Source: an uncultured Acidobacteriota bacterium
Lineage (GTDB): Bacteria; Acidobacteriota; Vicinamibacteria; Vicinamibacterales; CAVVIG01
Direction: 5' to 3'
Assembly: GCA_902825985.1 (NCBI GenBank)
Contig: CADEDC010000003.1
Coordinates: 74,926-138,925 of the forward strand
DNA: 64,000 nucleotides
A program made the translations under genes and the position numbers. This document shows, one piece after another, positions 22,889 through 31,783 of this stretch. Below the pieces are notes generated by a model. That model had not been told where the DNA came from, did not search any database, and worked only from the letters and a program-made list of their open reading frames with translations. The first letter of the stretch is position 1. Each line of letters begins with the position of its first letter.

Positions 22889-24151
22889 ATGAACATGCTG
22901 CGCGAGGTGGTCCGCGAAGCGCTCTACAGCCTCTATCACCATCGCTTTCGTGTCGGCCTGTCGATGCTCGGCATCTCGTGGGGCATCATCTCGGTGGTCA
23001 CCCTGCTCGCCTACGGCAACGGCTTCGCGTCGGCGCTCGCCGCCGGCTTCCGCGGCGCGTTCTCGGACGGCGTCTCGGTGGCGTTCCCCGGCCAGACCAG
23101 CCTGCAGGCGGGCGGGGAACGGGCGGGGCGCCGCGTCCGCATGACGCCGGCCGACGTCGCCGACCTCGGTCAGCTGCCGTTCGTGAAGTCGGTCAGCCCC
23201 GAGTTCATGAGCGAGCACCCGGTCGTGCTCGGCAACAAGCAGGCCAGCCACATGGTACGCGCCGTCGCGGCCAGCTACGGTGCGATGCGGAGCGAGACGC
23301 CGATGCCCGGCGGACGCTTCATCGACGACGAAGACGTGCGGCTGCGCCGCCGCGTCGCGTTCATCGGCAGCGAGGTGCAGCGCAAGCTGTTCGGGGCCCT
23401 GCCGGCGGTCGGCCAGACGATCCGCGTCAAGGGGATTCCGTTCGAGGTGATCGGCGTCGGCGTCGAGAAGGTGCAGATGTCGAACTACAACCGGCCCGAC
23501 AAGTATTGCGTCTTCATCCCGTGGACGACGATGTCCTCGCTCGGCGACGCGCAGTACGTCTCCAATTTCGTCTTCCAGGCCGTGTCGCCGACGCAGGAGG
23601 CGAAGGCGATTCGTCAGGTCCGCGAGCTGCTGGCCGAACGCCATCGCTACAACCCGGACGACGAGCGGGCGCTCAACCTGTTCGGATCGGCCGACATGAA
23701 GAAGATCGTGGGTCCCATCGTCACCGGCCTGCAGCTCGTGCTGACATTCATCGGCATCGTGACGCTGGCGATCGGCGGCGTCGGCATCATGAACATCATG
23801 TTCGTGAACGTGCAGGAGCGGACGCGGGAGATCGGCGTCCGCAAGGCGCTCGGCGCACCACGGCGGCAGATTCTTGCGCAGTTCCTGCTCGAGGGCATCG
23901 TCACGACCGTGCTCGGCGGTTCGGTCGGGATCGCGGCAGCCTACGCGCTCGCCTGGCTGCTCAGCCCGCGGCCGTTCCTCGCCGAGCTGCTGGACGACTC
24001 GAGCGGCGTCACCGACATCCACCTGGTGCTGTCACCGGAGCTGGTGCTGCTGGCCGCGTCCATCTTGATGGGTGTCGGCTTCGTTGCCGGGCTGCTGCCG
24101 GCGATCAAGGCCTCGCGTCTGGATCCGATCGAGGCGCTGCGTTACGAGTAG
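22889..24151 (+). CDS. MacB/FtsX-type ABC permease
   Basis: A 420-residue paralogue of the preceding gene with the same order: N-terminal helix, MacB periplasmic domain, and three C-terminal helices around GGVGIMNIMFVNVQERTREI and GVRKALGAPRRQ. The two share the periplasmic segment SLQAGGERAGRR or close variants, showing tandem duplication. The ATG at 22889 follows the first permease's stop by 17 nt; the longer frame upstream is a shadow. Confidence 0.9.
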   Translation: MNMLREVVREALYSLYHHRFRVGLSMLGISWGIISVVTLLAYGNGFASALAAGFRGAFSDGVSVAFPGQTSLQAGGERAGRRVRMTPADVADLGQLPFVKSVSPEFMSEHPVVLGNKQASHMVRAVAASYGAMRSETPMPGGRFIDDEDVRLRRRVAFIGSEVQRKLFGALPAVGQTIRVKGIPFEVIGVGVEKVQMSNYNRPDKYCVFIPWTTMSSLGDAQYVSNFVFQAVSPTQEAKAIRQVRELLAERHRYNPDDERALNLFGSADMKKIVGPIVTGLQLVLTFIGIVTLAIGGVGIMNIMFVNVQERTREIGVRKALGAPRRQILAQFLLEGIVTTVLGGSVGIAAAYALAWLLSPRPFLAELLDDSSGVTDIHLVLSPELVLLAASILMGVGFVAGLLPAIKASRLDPIEALRYE

Positions 24152-24169
24152 ACGGTGGACGCGGCCCGG

Positions 24170-25840
24170 CTACTTCATCGCCTGGAACGTCTTCCTCAAC
24201 CACTCGACGACCGCTGACGACAGGACCGGACTGACCGTCCTGTCGGGCAGCGTGCCGTACTCGTCGACCTCGCCGGTGGTCGCCGGCACGAGCAGGTGAT
24301 TGACACCAGGCACCTTGATGACTTCGACCACCGACTGTCGCGTCCGCGCCTTTGCGAGGGCGCCGAGCCGGTCGGCGTTGATCGGAGCCACCTGCCGGTC
24401 GAGTTCACCCTGGATAATGAGCAGCGGCTGGCGGATGTCGTTCATCGGCCGCGCCGGGTCGAAGGCCAGGAAGCTGTTGAACCACGGCACGTCGGCCTGG
24501 CGGCGCAGACCGGGAGGGATGGTGTCCCATCCCTGGCCGCTGACGACCGCCGCCTGAATCCTCTTCTGCAGGTCGAGCGTGGCCTGCTTCTCCTCGTCGG
24601 TGCGGTTCGAGCGCGACAGCGCGTGCGACACCTGCGCCATGTTGAGCTCGGCGCCGGTGGTGCCCATCGCGGCGACGAGCACGAGCGCCCTGATCCGCTT
24701 GTCCCGCGCCGCGGACATCATGGCGACGGCGCCGCCTTCGCTGTGACCGAGCACCGCCACCCGCTTCCGATCGACGTCCTTGCGATCGGTCATGAACTTG
24801 ACGGCGGCGCGCAGATCGTCGGCGTAGTCGGCGAGCGTCGCCGACTCCGGCCGGCCGCCGCTCTGGCCGACGCCGCGTTTGTCGTAGCGCAGCACCAGGA
24901 ACCCGCCATCGGCGAGCGTGTTCGCGAGCTGACCGAAGATTGGAATGCCGAAGGCGTTCTCGTCGCGGTCGGTCGGACCTGAGCCGCCGACCAGGATGAC
25001 GGCCGGCATCTTCGGCGTCGTGCCGGTCGGCTTCGACAGCGTCCCGGCGAGCGAGAAGCCGTTCGCCGGCACCCGGACCGCCTCGTCGCCGGCGCGCGTG
25101 ATCGTCACGCGGCGGGCCGACACCGCCGCGATGTCTTCGCGGACGACGTCGAGTGTCTGCGCCGGCACGCTGACGCGGAGCAGCCGGCCGGCTTCGTCGC
25201 CCCAGATCTCGACGTCCAGCGCCGGACCCACCGGCGGCTGCAGGCGGACCTTCGTCCGTCTCACCTCGATGAGCCGCGACGTGGTCTGGATGCGTTCAGG
25301 TGTCGACTCGCCGACCGTCGCCGTGACGGTGCCCTGCGGGACGGTGTACAGCTGCAGCGTGGTGCCGGCGGCGGCGGTCCTCAGCCGGGCGGAGAACGCT
25401 TCGTACGGCGCGAAGAACGGGTTCGGCAGCAGCAGGGCGTCCGCGGCGATCGCATCGGTCTTCTCGCCGGGCGTGCCGTTCGTCGTGAACTCGCTGCGCG
25501 CCGCGCCGTCGGTGACGGTCGTACGCAGCGTTGTCGTCTGGTCGCGCGCCGTCGCCTCGAGCACCAGCGACCGCGGCTTCCAGGCCGCGTCGTACTTCAC
25601 TTCCAGCCGCCGCGCCGCGATGTCCAGCGGCGGGCCGATGCGGCCGCTGCCGCTGATCGTCCAGCCGTCGGCGTCCTGCACGACCGTCGCCTCCTCCGTG
25701 CCGACCTGGGCGGCGCGCAGGAAGATGACGAAGCGCGATGCCGCCGGCGCCGCAGCCGCCGGTTGAGCCAGGGCGGCCGCCGGCAGCAGGGCGGCGATGA
25801 TGCACGCGGCCGCCCGGATAGAATGAAGCCAGCAGGGCAT
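24170..25840 (-). CDS. Secreted alpha/beta hydrolase (serine peptidase/esterase-like)
   Basis: A 556-residue protein with a cleavable signal peptide (AACIIAALLPAAALAQ). A beta-rich N-terminal domain (about 30-250) precedes an alpha/beta hydrolase domain. The nucleophile elbow is GHSEGG, the oxyanion region is VGGSGPTDRDEN, and the late acid and His lie in GELDRQVAP and GVNHLL. The layout resembles the YqiA/S9-like esterases of COG1073. The substrate is unknown. The start at 25840 shares two bases with the divergent ygfZ start. Confidence 0.85.
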   Translation of the reverse strand: MPCWLHSIRAAACIIAALLPAAALAQPAAAAPAASRFVIFLRAAQVGTEEATVVQDADGWTISGSGRIGPPLDIAARRLEVKYDAAWKPRSLVLEATARDQTTTLRTTVTDGAARSEFTTNGTPGEKTDAIAADALLLPNPFFAPYEAFSARLRTAAAGTTLQLYTVPQGTVTATVGESTPERIQTTSRLIEVRRTKVRLQPPVGPALDVEIWGDEAGRLLRVSVPAQTLDVVREDIAAVSARRVTITRAGDEAVRVPANGFSLAGTLSKPTGTTPKMPAVILVGGSGPTDRDENAFGIPIFGQLANTLADGGFLVLRYDKRGVGQSGGRPESATLADYADDLRAAVKFMTDRKDVDRKRVAVLGHSEGGAVAMMSAARDKRIRALVLVAAMGTTGAELNMAQVSHALSRSNRTDEEKQATLDLQKRIQAAVVSGQGWDTIPPGLRRQADVPWFNSFLAFDPARPMNDIRQPLLIIQGELDRQVAPINADRLGALAKARTRQSVVEVIKVPGVNHLLVPATTGEVDEYGTLPDRTVSPVLSSAVVEWLRKTFQAMK

Positions 25841-25851
25841 GTCACAGCATA
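25819..25851. promoter_or_regulatory. Face-to-face promoters over overlapping start codons
   Basis: The plus-strand gene starts at ATG 25839 and the minus-strand gene at ATG 25840; both lie in the tetramer CATG. TAGAAT (25819-25824) precedes the plus start by 14 nt. On the minus strand TATGCT (25851-25846) precedes the other start by 5 nt. Each promoter therefore lies inside the other gene's coding sequence. Confidence 0.45.
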
Positions 25852-26894
25852 ACACCCCGGAAATCACGACACTGTCGAGCGAACCCGGCTATGTGGCGGC
25901 ACGCCGCGCCGCCGCGCTCCTCGATCGCCGGACGCGCGGCCGCATCGTCCTGTCCGGGGCCGAGCGGGCCTCCTACCTCCAGGGGATGCTGACCAACGAC
26001 ATCGTCGCCCTGCACGCCGGTCAGGGGTGCTACGCCTGCTATCTGACGGCGCAGGGCCGCATGATCTCGGACATGTGGCTGTTCGAGCTCGGCGACGTGA
26101 TGCTGATGACGTTGCCCGGCACGACCCGTGAGACGGTGCTCGGCAAGCTGGACCAGTTCATCTTCAGTGAGGACGTGCAGCTCGGCGACGTGACCGACAG
26201 CTTCTCCAGCCTGGCGGTCCTTGGGCCCGACGCGCCGCGGATCATTGCCGGCGTCGTGCCGGACGTGACGGCCGAACAGCTGTCCCGGCTGGACGAGGGT
26301 GGCAACCTGCGGACGACCATCGGCGGTGAACCGGCCGTCGTGCTGCGGGTCGGCGACGCCGGCGTCGCCGCCTACGAGCTGCTGGTTGGTCCGGCGCAGT
26401 ACGACGCCTGCTGGCAGGCGATGCGTGGCGCCGGCGCCGAGCCGCTGTCGGACGCCGCGGCCGAGACGCTGCGGGTCGAGGGCGGCGTGCCGCGGTTCCA
26501 CCGCGACATGGACGAGGAGACGATTCCGCTCGAAGCGAATCTCGAAGGCCGGGCAATCAGTCAGTCCAAGGGGTGCTACGTCGGACAGGAAGTCATCATC
26601 CGCGTGCTGCACCGCGGCCACGGGCGCGTCGCGAAACGGCTGGTCGGCCTGCGGGTGGTGGGTGACGTCATCCCGGCGGTGGCAGCCGCGGGAGCGCCTG
26701 GCGGACTCATCCGCAGCAGCGAGCGTGACATCGGCCGCGTGACCAGTGCGGTCTACTCGCCAGCCTGCGGCGGGCCGATCGCGCTCGGCTACGTGCACCG
26801 TGACTTCGTGGCGCCCGGCACGACGGTCACCATCGACGGGGTCACCGCGACGGTCACGGCGCTGCCCTTCGTGCCGGCCTCAGCGGCCGCCTGA
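25839..26894 (+). CDS. ygfZ: YgfZ/GcvT-like folate-binding Fe-S assembly protein
   Basis: A 351-residue protein of the YgfZ/CAF17 family, which helps maintain certain [4Fe-4S] enzymes using folate. The signature KGCYVGQEVIIR is intact, including the functional Cys. The N-terminal SYLQGMLTNDI and LTAQGRMISDMW motifs are also typical. The length is normal. It overlaps the convergent mutT-like gene by 15 bp at its 3' end. Radical SAM and MutY-type Fe-S enzymes encoded nearby are possible clients. Confidence 0.92.
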   Translation: MSQHNTPEITTLSSEPGYVAARRAAALLDRRTRGRIVLSGAERASYLQGMLTNDIVALHAGQGCYACYLTAQGRMISDMWLFELGDVMLMTLPGTTRETVLGKLDQFIFSEDVQLGDVTDSFSSLAVLGPDAPRIIAGVVPDVTAEQLSRLDEGGNLRTTIGGEPAVVLRVGDAGVAAYELLVGPAQYDACWQAMRGAGAEPLSDAAAETLRVEGGVPRFHRDMDEETIPLEANLEGRAISQSKGCYVGQEVIIRVLHRGHGRVAKRLVGLRVVGDVIPAVAAAGAPGGLIRSSERDIGRVTSAVYSPACGGPIALGYVHRDFVAPGTTVTIDGVTATVTALPFVPASAAA

Positions 26895-27266
26895 CAGCAG
26901 CTCGATCACCTCCTGATCGGCCGGCGGAAACGACAGGCCGCGGAGCGCACCACGCGACACCCAGCGCACCTCCTGACCCTGCTGCGGTCGCGGTTGTCCG
27001 GTGATCCGGCAGCGCAGGAAGTGGAGTTCGACGCGCCGGTCGTCGTAGTCGTGTGCGGTGGCCAGCACCTCCGCTCCGACGTCGGCGACGACGGCCAGCT
27101 CCTCCAGCATCTCGCGGGCGAGACACTCCGCGAGCGATTCGCCGGCCTCGCATTTGCCGCCGGGAAACTCCCAGTAGCCTGCGAGGTGCACGCCCTCCTG
27201 CCGTCGGGTCACCAGGAAGTGCCCGTCCTGCATGACGATGGCGGCGGTGACGACGATGGTGCGCAT
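26880..27266 (-). CDS. MutT-like Nudix hydrolase (probable 8-oxo-dGTP diphosphatase)
   Basis: A 128-residue protein with an intact Nudix box: GGKCEAGESLAECLAREMLEEL trimmed to its key residues G, E, RE and EE at the family spacing (G-x5-E-x7-RE-x2-EE). The preceding GYWEFPGGK stretch is typical of MutT/CTP-family members that remove oxidised nucleotides. Its ATG overlaps the mutY stop (ATGA), so it is translationally coupled to mutY. This supports a role in 8-oxoguanine defence. Confidence 0.88.
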   Translation of the reverse strand: MRTIVVTAAIVMQDGHFLVTRRQEGVHLAGYWEFPGGKCEAGESLAECLAREMLEELAVVADVGAEVLATAHDYDDRRVELHFLRCRITGQPRPQQGQEVRWVSRGALRGLSFPPADQEVIELLSGGR

Positions 27267-28114
27267 CACGCCTTCGGCGCCCGGCGGGTGCCGGCGCCAG
27301 CCGACCCGGCCCGCCGCGGTGCCGCCGCGCCGCTGCCCGGCGTGAACGGATACGTCACGCAGCCCCTGGCCATCGGACAGGCGGGGCATTTCGGCTGCCG
27401 CGCCGTGCACAGCGTGGCGCCGAAGTCCATCAGCGCCTGGTTGAAGTCGAAGACGTCCTTGCGAGGCACCAGCGCTTCGGACAGGGCCCACAGGTGACGC
27501 TTCATCGCATGGGCCTTCGGGTCGCCGGCGCCCACGAAGACACGGAACAAGACCCGCGCGACGTTGGTGTCGAGGATGGCCGCGCGCTGCCGGAAGGCAA
27601 AGCTGCGGATGGCACCGGCGGTGTACGCGCCGATTCCCTTGAACGACAACAGCGTCGCCTCGTCGTCCGGCAGCTGTCCGCCGAAGCGGGCCACCGCTTC
27701 GCGGGCGATGGTCTGCAGCCGTCGTGGCCGGATGTTGTATCCGAGCGGCCGCCAGGTGGCCGTGACTTCGTCTTCCGGGGCGCCGGCGAGCACGTGCATG
27801 GACGGGTATTTGGCCAGCCATTCCTCGTACTTCGGCAGCACGCGATCGACTTGCGTCTGCTGCAACATGATCTCCGAGACGAGGATGTGATACGGGTCGG
27901 CGGTGCGCCGCCACGGCAGATCACGACCGTGCCGGCGGTACCACGTCAGGAGGCGGGTCCGGAACGCCCGGCGCGCGGCGGTGCCGGGCGCCGCGACGGC
28001 GTCGGCCATTGGCGGATGGCGGCGCCTGCTGCCTGTCGTCCGCCCGGTCGGACGAGGTTCGGCGGCGGTGGCGCGGCGACGGCCGGTCGGGCGCGCGGGC
28101 GGTTTGGCAGGCAT
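27266..28114 (-). CDS. mutY: A/G-specific adenine glycosylase, short form
   Basis: This enzyme removes adenine mispaired with 8-oxoguanine. It has the catalytic Glu region SEIMLQQTQV, the helix-hairpin-helix FKGIGAYTAGAI, the catalytic Asp in ILDTNVARVL, and the Fe-S ligands in Cys-x6-Cys-x2-Cys-x5-Cys spacing (LCTARQPKCPACPMARGC). It is 282 residues; the usual C-terminal MutT-like domain of about 100 residues, which reads 8-oxoG, is absent, replaced by a short Ala/Arg tail. A MutT-like gene overlaps its stop. The start at 28114 lies just after an AT-rich box; ATG at residue 36 is an alternative. Confidence 0.9.
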   Translation of the reverse strand: MPAKPPARPTGRRRATAAEPRPTGRTTGSRRRHPPMADAVAAPGTAARRAFRTRLLTWYRRHGRDLPWRRTADPYHILVSEIMLQQTQVDRVLPKYEEWLAKYPSMHVLAGAPEDEVTATWRPLGYNIRPRRLQTIAREAVARFGGQLPDDEATLLSFKGIGAYTAGAIRSFAFRQRAAILDTNVARVLFRVFVGAGDPKAHAMKRHLWALSEALVPRKDVFDFNQALMDFGATLCTARQPKCPACPMARGCVTYPFTPGSGAAAPRRAGSAGAGTRRAPKA

Positions 28115-28116
28115 CT

Positions 28117-28124
28117 CGTATAAT
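28117..28124. promoter_or_regulatory. Shared AT box between mutY and adenosyltransferase genes
   Basis: A perfect TATAAT on the plus strand (28119-28124) precedes the adenosyltransferase GTG by 16 nt. Read on the minus strand, the overlapping bases give AATTAT/TATACG only 2-5 nt before the mutY ATG. This is a probable bidirectional promoter. Confidence 0.45.
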
Positions 28125-28140
28125 TCGCCAGGACTCAACG

Positions 28141-28677
28141 GTGAAGATCTATACACGGACCGGCGACGCCGGCGAAACCGCGCTCTTCGATGGTACTCGC
28201 GTCAGCAAGGCCGATCCGCGCGTCGATGCGTATGGCGACGTCGACGAACTCAATGCCTGGCTCGGTCTCGTCCGGGCCAACGGCCTGCCTCCCGACCTCG
28301 ACGGCGACCTCGTCTACATCCAGCGCGATCTGTTCGCCATGGGGGCGATGCTGGCCGATCCGCGCCATCGCATCGCCGATCGCGTCGAGAAGGCCGCGCT
28401 GGGCGACGTCGACGTGGCGCGGCTCGAAGCGCTCATCGATCGCGTCGAAGACTCGCTGCCGCCGCTCCGCCATTTCATCCTGCCGGGTGGCTCCGCCACC
28501 GGTGCGACGCTGCACGTCGCACGCACGGTCTGTCGCCGCGCCGAGCGCCGCATCGTCTCGCTGACACCGCCGCCCGACCCGCTGGTGGTGCGCTACGTGA
28601 ACCGCCTGTCGGATCTCCTGTTCGTCCTGGCGCGGGCGGTGAATCATCGCGCCGGCCAGCCTGAAACGCAGTGGTAG
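28141..28677 (+). CDS. Cob(I)alamin adenosyltransferase, PduO type
   Basis: A 178-residue protein that makes adenosylcobalamin from cob(I)alamin and ATP. The N-terminal ATP loop YTRTGDAGETALFDG is characteristic, as are RVDAYGDVDELNAWLG and, near the end, RTVCRRAERR and NRLSDLLFVLAR. The GTG at 28141 is chosen because family similarity starts there; the frame is open upstream. It overlaps hpnC by 7 bp, making it the first gene of the hpn run, although the pathways are unrelated. Confidence 0.92.
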   Translation: MKIYTRTGDAGETALFDGTRVSKADPRVDAYGDVDELNAWLGLVRANGLPPDLDGDLVYIQRDLFAMGAMLADPRHRIADRVEKAALGDVDVARLEALIDRVEDSLPPLRHFILPGGSATGATLHVARTVCRRAERRIVSLTPPPDPLVVRYVNRLSDLLFVLARAVNHRAGQPETQW

Positions 28678-29591
28678 CGGCCGCCGATTCGCATTCGCCG
28701 CGGGCGTCGTGGCCCGAGACCCTGGCCGGCGCCTACGCCGCGTGTGAGAGTCTCGCGCACGCGCACTACGAGAACTTTCCGGTGGCCTCCCGGCTGTTGC
28801 CGGCCGCGATGCGGCCGCATATCGCCGCCGTGTACGCGTTCGCCCGCATCGCCGACGATTTCGCCGACGAAGGAACCGCCCCGGCGAGCGAGCGCCTGGC
28901 TCGACTGCGCGACTGGCAGATGCGCCTGCACCGTGCCGTCGCGACGCCGGTCGACACGCCGGGCGACGACTACGACCGGCTGTTTCTCGCCATCGGACAC
29001 ACCATCCGCTCACGCGACCTGCCGGTCGCGCTGTTCGACGATCTGCTGAGTGCGTTCGCGCAGGATACCACGACGACCCGCTACGCCTCGTGGGACGATC
29101 TGCTCGACTATTGCCGTCGCTCGGCCAACCCGGTGGGCCGGCTGGTCCTGCGCATTGGCGGCTACGTCGATGCGGAGCTCGACCGCTCGTCCGACGCGCT
29201 GTGCACGGCCCTGCAGCTGACCAACTTCTGGCAGGACTTCGGCCGTGACTGGCGGGCCGGCCGCCTCTATGTCCCGCAGGACGTCAGCCGCGGCCGCGAC
29301 GCTCGCGAACAGGATCTCGAGTGCGGACGGCTGAGCGATGCGTGGGTCGCGTCGATCGCCGGCTGCGTCGAGGCGACACGCCGTTTCTTCGCGGACGGGC
29401 GCGCGGTGTGCGACGGCGTCCACGGCCGCCTGCGCTACGAACTGCGATTCACCTGGCTGGGTGGTCGCCGCATGCTGGATCGGGTGGACGCCGGGCGTCG
29501 CGATTTGCTGCAGACCCGGCCGACGCTGCGCCGCGGCGATCTGCCGGCGCTGGTGTGGCAGGCGGTGCGCTGGCCGGGACGGGCGGCCTGA
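28671..29591 (+). CDS. hpnC: Squalene synthase component HpnC
   Basis: A 306-residue trans-prenyltransferase-like protein. The first Asp-rich motif is ARIADDFADE and the second is NFWQDFGRDW. HpnC converts hydroxysqualene diphosphate to hydroxysqualene (a water addition with loss of diphosphate) in the HpnCDE route. It starts at GTG 28671 inside the adenosyltransferase gene and its stop overlaps the hpnD ATG (TGATG). It leads to squalene for hopanoid synthesis, though no squalene-hopene cyclase is in the window. Confidence 0.92.
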   Translation: MVAAADSHSPRASWPETLAGAYAACESLAHAHYENFPVASRLLPAAMRPHIAAVYAFARIADDFADEGTAPASERLARLRDWQMRLHRAVATPVDTPGDDYDRLFLAIGHTIRSRDLPVALFDDLLSAFAQDTTTTRYASWDDLLDYCRRSANPVGRLVLRIGGYVDAELDRSSDALCTALQLTNFWQDFGRDWRAGRLYVPQDVSRGRDAREQDLECGRLSDAWVASIAGCVEATRRFFADGRAVCDGVHGRLRYELRFTWLGGRRMLDRVDAGRRDLLQTRPTLRRGDLPALVWQAVRWPGRAA

Positions 29592-30397
29592 TGGCCAGGA
29601 ACACGAGCTTCTACTACGCCTTCCTGGTGCTGCCACCCGATCAGCGGCGCGCGATCATCGCCGTGTGGGACTTCTGCCGCGTCGTCGACGATGCGGTCGA
29701 CGAGGCGGCGAGTCGCGAGTCCGCGGCCCGGTCCATCGATTTCTGGCGGGCCGAACTGGCGCGCTGCTACGAGCGCGGCACGCCGCAGACGCCGCAGGGA
29801 ATGCAGCTGCAGCCGTTGATCGAGCCGTTTCGCCTGCCCCGCCAGGCCTTCGACGACGTCATCGACGGCGTCGCGATGGACCTCGACACGGTGCGATACG
29901 AGACGTTCGACGACCTGCTCGTGTACTGTCACCGCGTCGCCTCGGCGGTCGGACTCATCTGCATCAGCATCTTCGGCTGCACGCATCCGGCGGCGCGCCA
30001 GTACGCGCTCGACCTCGGCGTGGCGCTGCAGTTGACCAACATCCTGCGCGACATCAAGGACGACCTTGCGCACGGCCGTGTCTACCTGCCGCAGGAGGAT
30101 CTGCGCGCCACCGGCTGCCGCATCGAGGATCTCGCCGCCGGCGTCGTCACCGAACCGGTGCGCCGCCTCATGATGCTCGAATGCCGGCGCGCCCATGCGT
30201 TCTACGATCGCGCGGTGCAGTCGCGCCCGGCCGCCGACCGCCGCCGTCTCGTCGCCGCCGAGATCATGCGGGCGGTCTATTACGAGACGCTGCGGCGCAT
30301 CGAGAAGCGCCAGTACGACGTCTTCACGACGCGCACCCGCGTGCCGAAGCCGTGGCAGGCGGCCATCGCACTGAGACAGTGGATGTGGCCGCGTTGA
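29591..30397 (+). CDS. hpnD: Presqualene diphosphate synthase HpnD
   Basis: A 268-residue enzyme. It joins two farnesyl diphosphates to presqualene diphosphate and converts it to hydroxysqualene-type intermediates. It has CRVVDDAVDE and NILRDIKDDL as the two metal-binding Asp-rich motifs, plus VYLPQEDL. It is slightly shorter than typical (about 280). Translation is coupled at both ends: TGATG with hpnC and an overlap of its 3' end with the hpnE start. Confidence 0.92.
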   Translation: MARNTSFYYAFLVLPPDQRRAIIAVWDFCRVVDDAVDEAASRESAARSIDFWRAELARCYERGTPQTPQGMQLQPLIEPFRLPRQAFDDVIDGVAMDLDTVRYETFDDLLVYCHRVASAVGLICISIFGCTHPAARQYALDLGVALQLTNILRDIKDDLAHGRVYLPQEDLRATGCRIEDLAAGVVTEPVRRLMMLECRRAHAFYDRAVQSRPAADRRRLVAAEIMRAVYYETLRRIEKRQYDVFTTRTRVPKPWQAAIALRQWMWPR

Positions 30398-31779
30398 GCG
30401 CGCCGGCGGCCGCGGACGTCCTCGTCGTCGGCGCCGGGTTCGCGGGGCTGAGCGCCGCGGTGCGGCTCGCCGGGCGCGGCCGGCGCGTCCTCGTGCTCGA
30501 GAAGCGCAGCCGCCTCGGCGGCCGCGCCACCGCCTTCCACGACCGCGAGACCGGCGAGCGGGTCGACAACGGCCAGCACGTCCTCGCCGGCTGCTATCGC
30601 GAGACGTTCGCCTTCCTGCGGACGATCGGTGCCGACCTGTACGTCGAACGGCAGCCGCAGCTGGCGGTCACCATGGTCGATCTGACGGGTCGGGTGAGCC
30701 GACTTGCCTGCGCGGCGCTGCCATCGCCCTGGCACCTGCTGGCTGGCGTGCTGAGATGGGACGCCTTGTCGTGGCGCGAGCGGCTGTCGGTGGTGCGGAT
30801 GGCCGCCCCGCTGCGCCGGGCGCGGCGGGCGCTGCGGCCGGATTCGACGGCCGCTCCTGCCGCCGACGCGGACGAGACGGTGGACGCCTGGCTCCGGCGA
30901 CACGGGCAGTCGGATCGCCTGCGCGAGATGTTGTGGGACCCGCTGGCGCTGGCGGCGCTGAACCAGCCGTCGGACGTCGCGTCGGCGTCGAGCTTCGCGC
31001 GCGTGCTCGCCGAGATGTTCGGTCCCGATCCCGCCGGCGCGTCGCTGGTGCTGCCGACCCGCCCGCTCGACGCGATGTACGCGGATCCGGCGCGGGCGTT
31101 CGTCGCGCGGCACGGCGGCGACGTCCGCCTCGGCGCCGCTGTCAGCGTCCATCTGCCGCCCGCCGGTTCGCCGACGGTACGCGCGGTGGCGGCCGGCGGC
31201 GGCGTCGACGAGTGGCACGCCCCGGCGGTGATCGTCGCGACGCCGTGGTTCACGTGGCCGACGGTCTTCACCGGCGAGACGACGCCGCTGGCGGCGACGC
31301 TGGCCGCGGCGCGCGACACGGCGCCGTCGCCGATTCTCACGGTGAATCTGTGGTTCGATCGGCCGATTCTCGGCGAGCCGTTCGTCGGACTGCCCGGCCG
31401 CCGGATGCAGTGGGTGTTCGAGAAACGGCTGGTGGTCGGTGAGTCGGCGTCACACCTGTCGCTGGTCTCCAGCGGGGCGGCCGACCTGATGGCGATGACG
31501 AACGCGGCGCTGATTGCCGCGGCGCACGAGGAGCTGCGGGCGGCGTTCGCCAGCTGCCGCGCTGCCACGCTGCTCCGCGGCACGGTGATCCGCGAGCCGC
31601 GCGCGACGTTCTCGCTGGCGCCCGGCCAGCCAGCCCGGCCGGCGACGCGGACGGCGGTGGCCGGCCTGTACCTGGCCGGCGACTGGATCGCCACCGGATT
31701 GCCCGCTACCATCGAGAGCGCGGTGCGCAGCGGCCACCGGGCCGCCGACCTGGTGCTGGCCGATCGCGTCGTCCCCTGA
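30385..31779 (+). CDS. hpnE: Hydroxysqualene dehydroxylase HpnE
   Basis: An FAD-dependent amine-oxidase-family protein of about 464 residues that reduces hydroxysqualene to squalene. The dinucleotide motif VVGAGFAGLSAAVRLA begins near residue 12, followed by EKRSRLGGRA; the C-terminal FAD motif is GLYLAGDWIATGLPATIESA, quoted here only to 20 residues. The start is uncertain: GTG 30385, GTG 30379 or TTG 30394, the last overlapping the hpnD stop. It completes hpnCDE. Confidence 0.9.
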   Translation: MAALSAPAAADVLVVGAGFAGLSAAVRLAGRGRRVLVLEKRSRLGGRATAFHDRETGERVDNGQHVLAGCYRETFAFLRTIGADLYVERQPQLAVTMVDLTGRVSRLACAALPSPWHLLAGVLRWDALSWRERLSVVRMAAPLRRARRALRPDSTAAPAADADETVDAWLRRHGQSDRLREMLWDPLALAALNQPSDVASASSFARVLAEMFGPDPAGASLVLPTRPLDAMYADPARAFVARHGGDVRLGAAVSVHLPPAGSPTVRAVAAGGGVDEWHAPAVIVATPWFTWPTVFTGETTPLAATLAAARDTAPSPILTVNLWFDRPILGEPFVGLPGRRMQWVFEKRLVVGESASHLSLVSSGAADLMAMTNAALIAAAHEELRAAFASCRAATLLRGTVIREPRATFSLAPGQPARPATRTAVAGLYLAGDWIATGLPATIESAVRSGHRAADLVLADRVVP

Positions 31780-31783
31780 CTCC

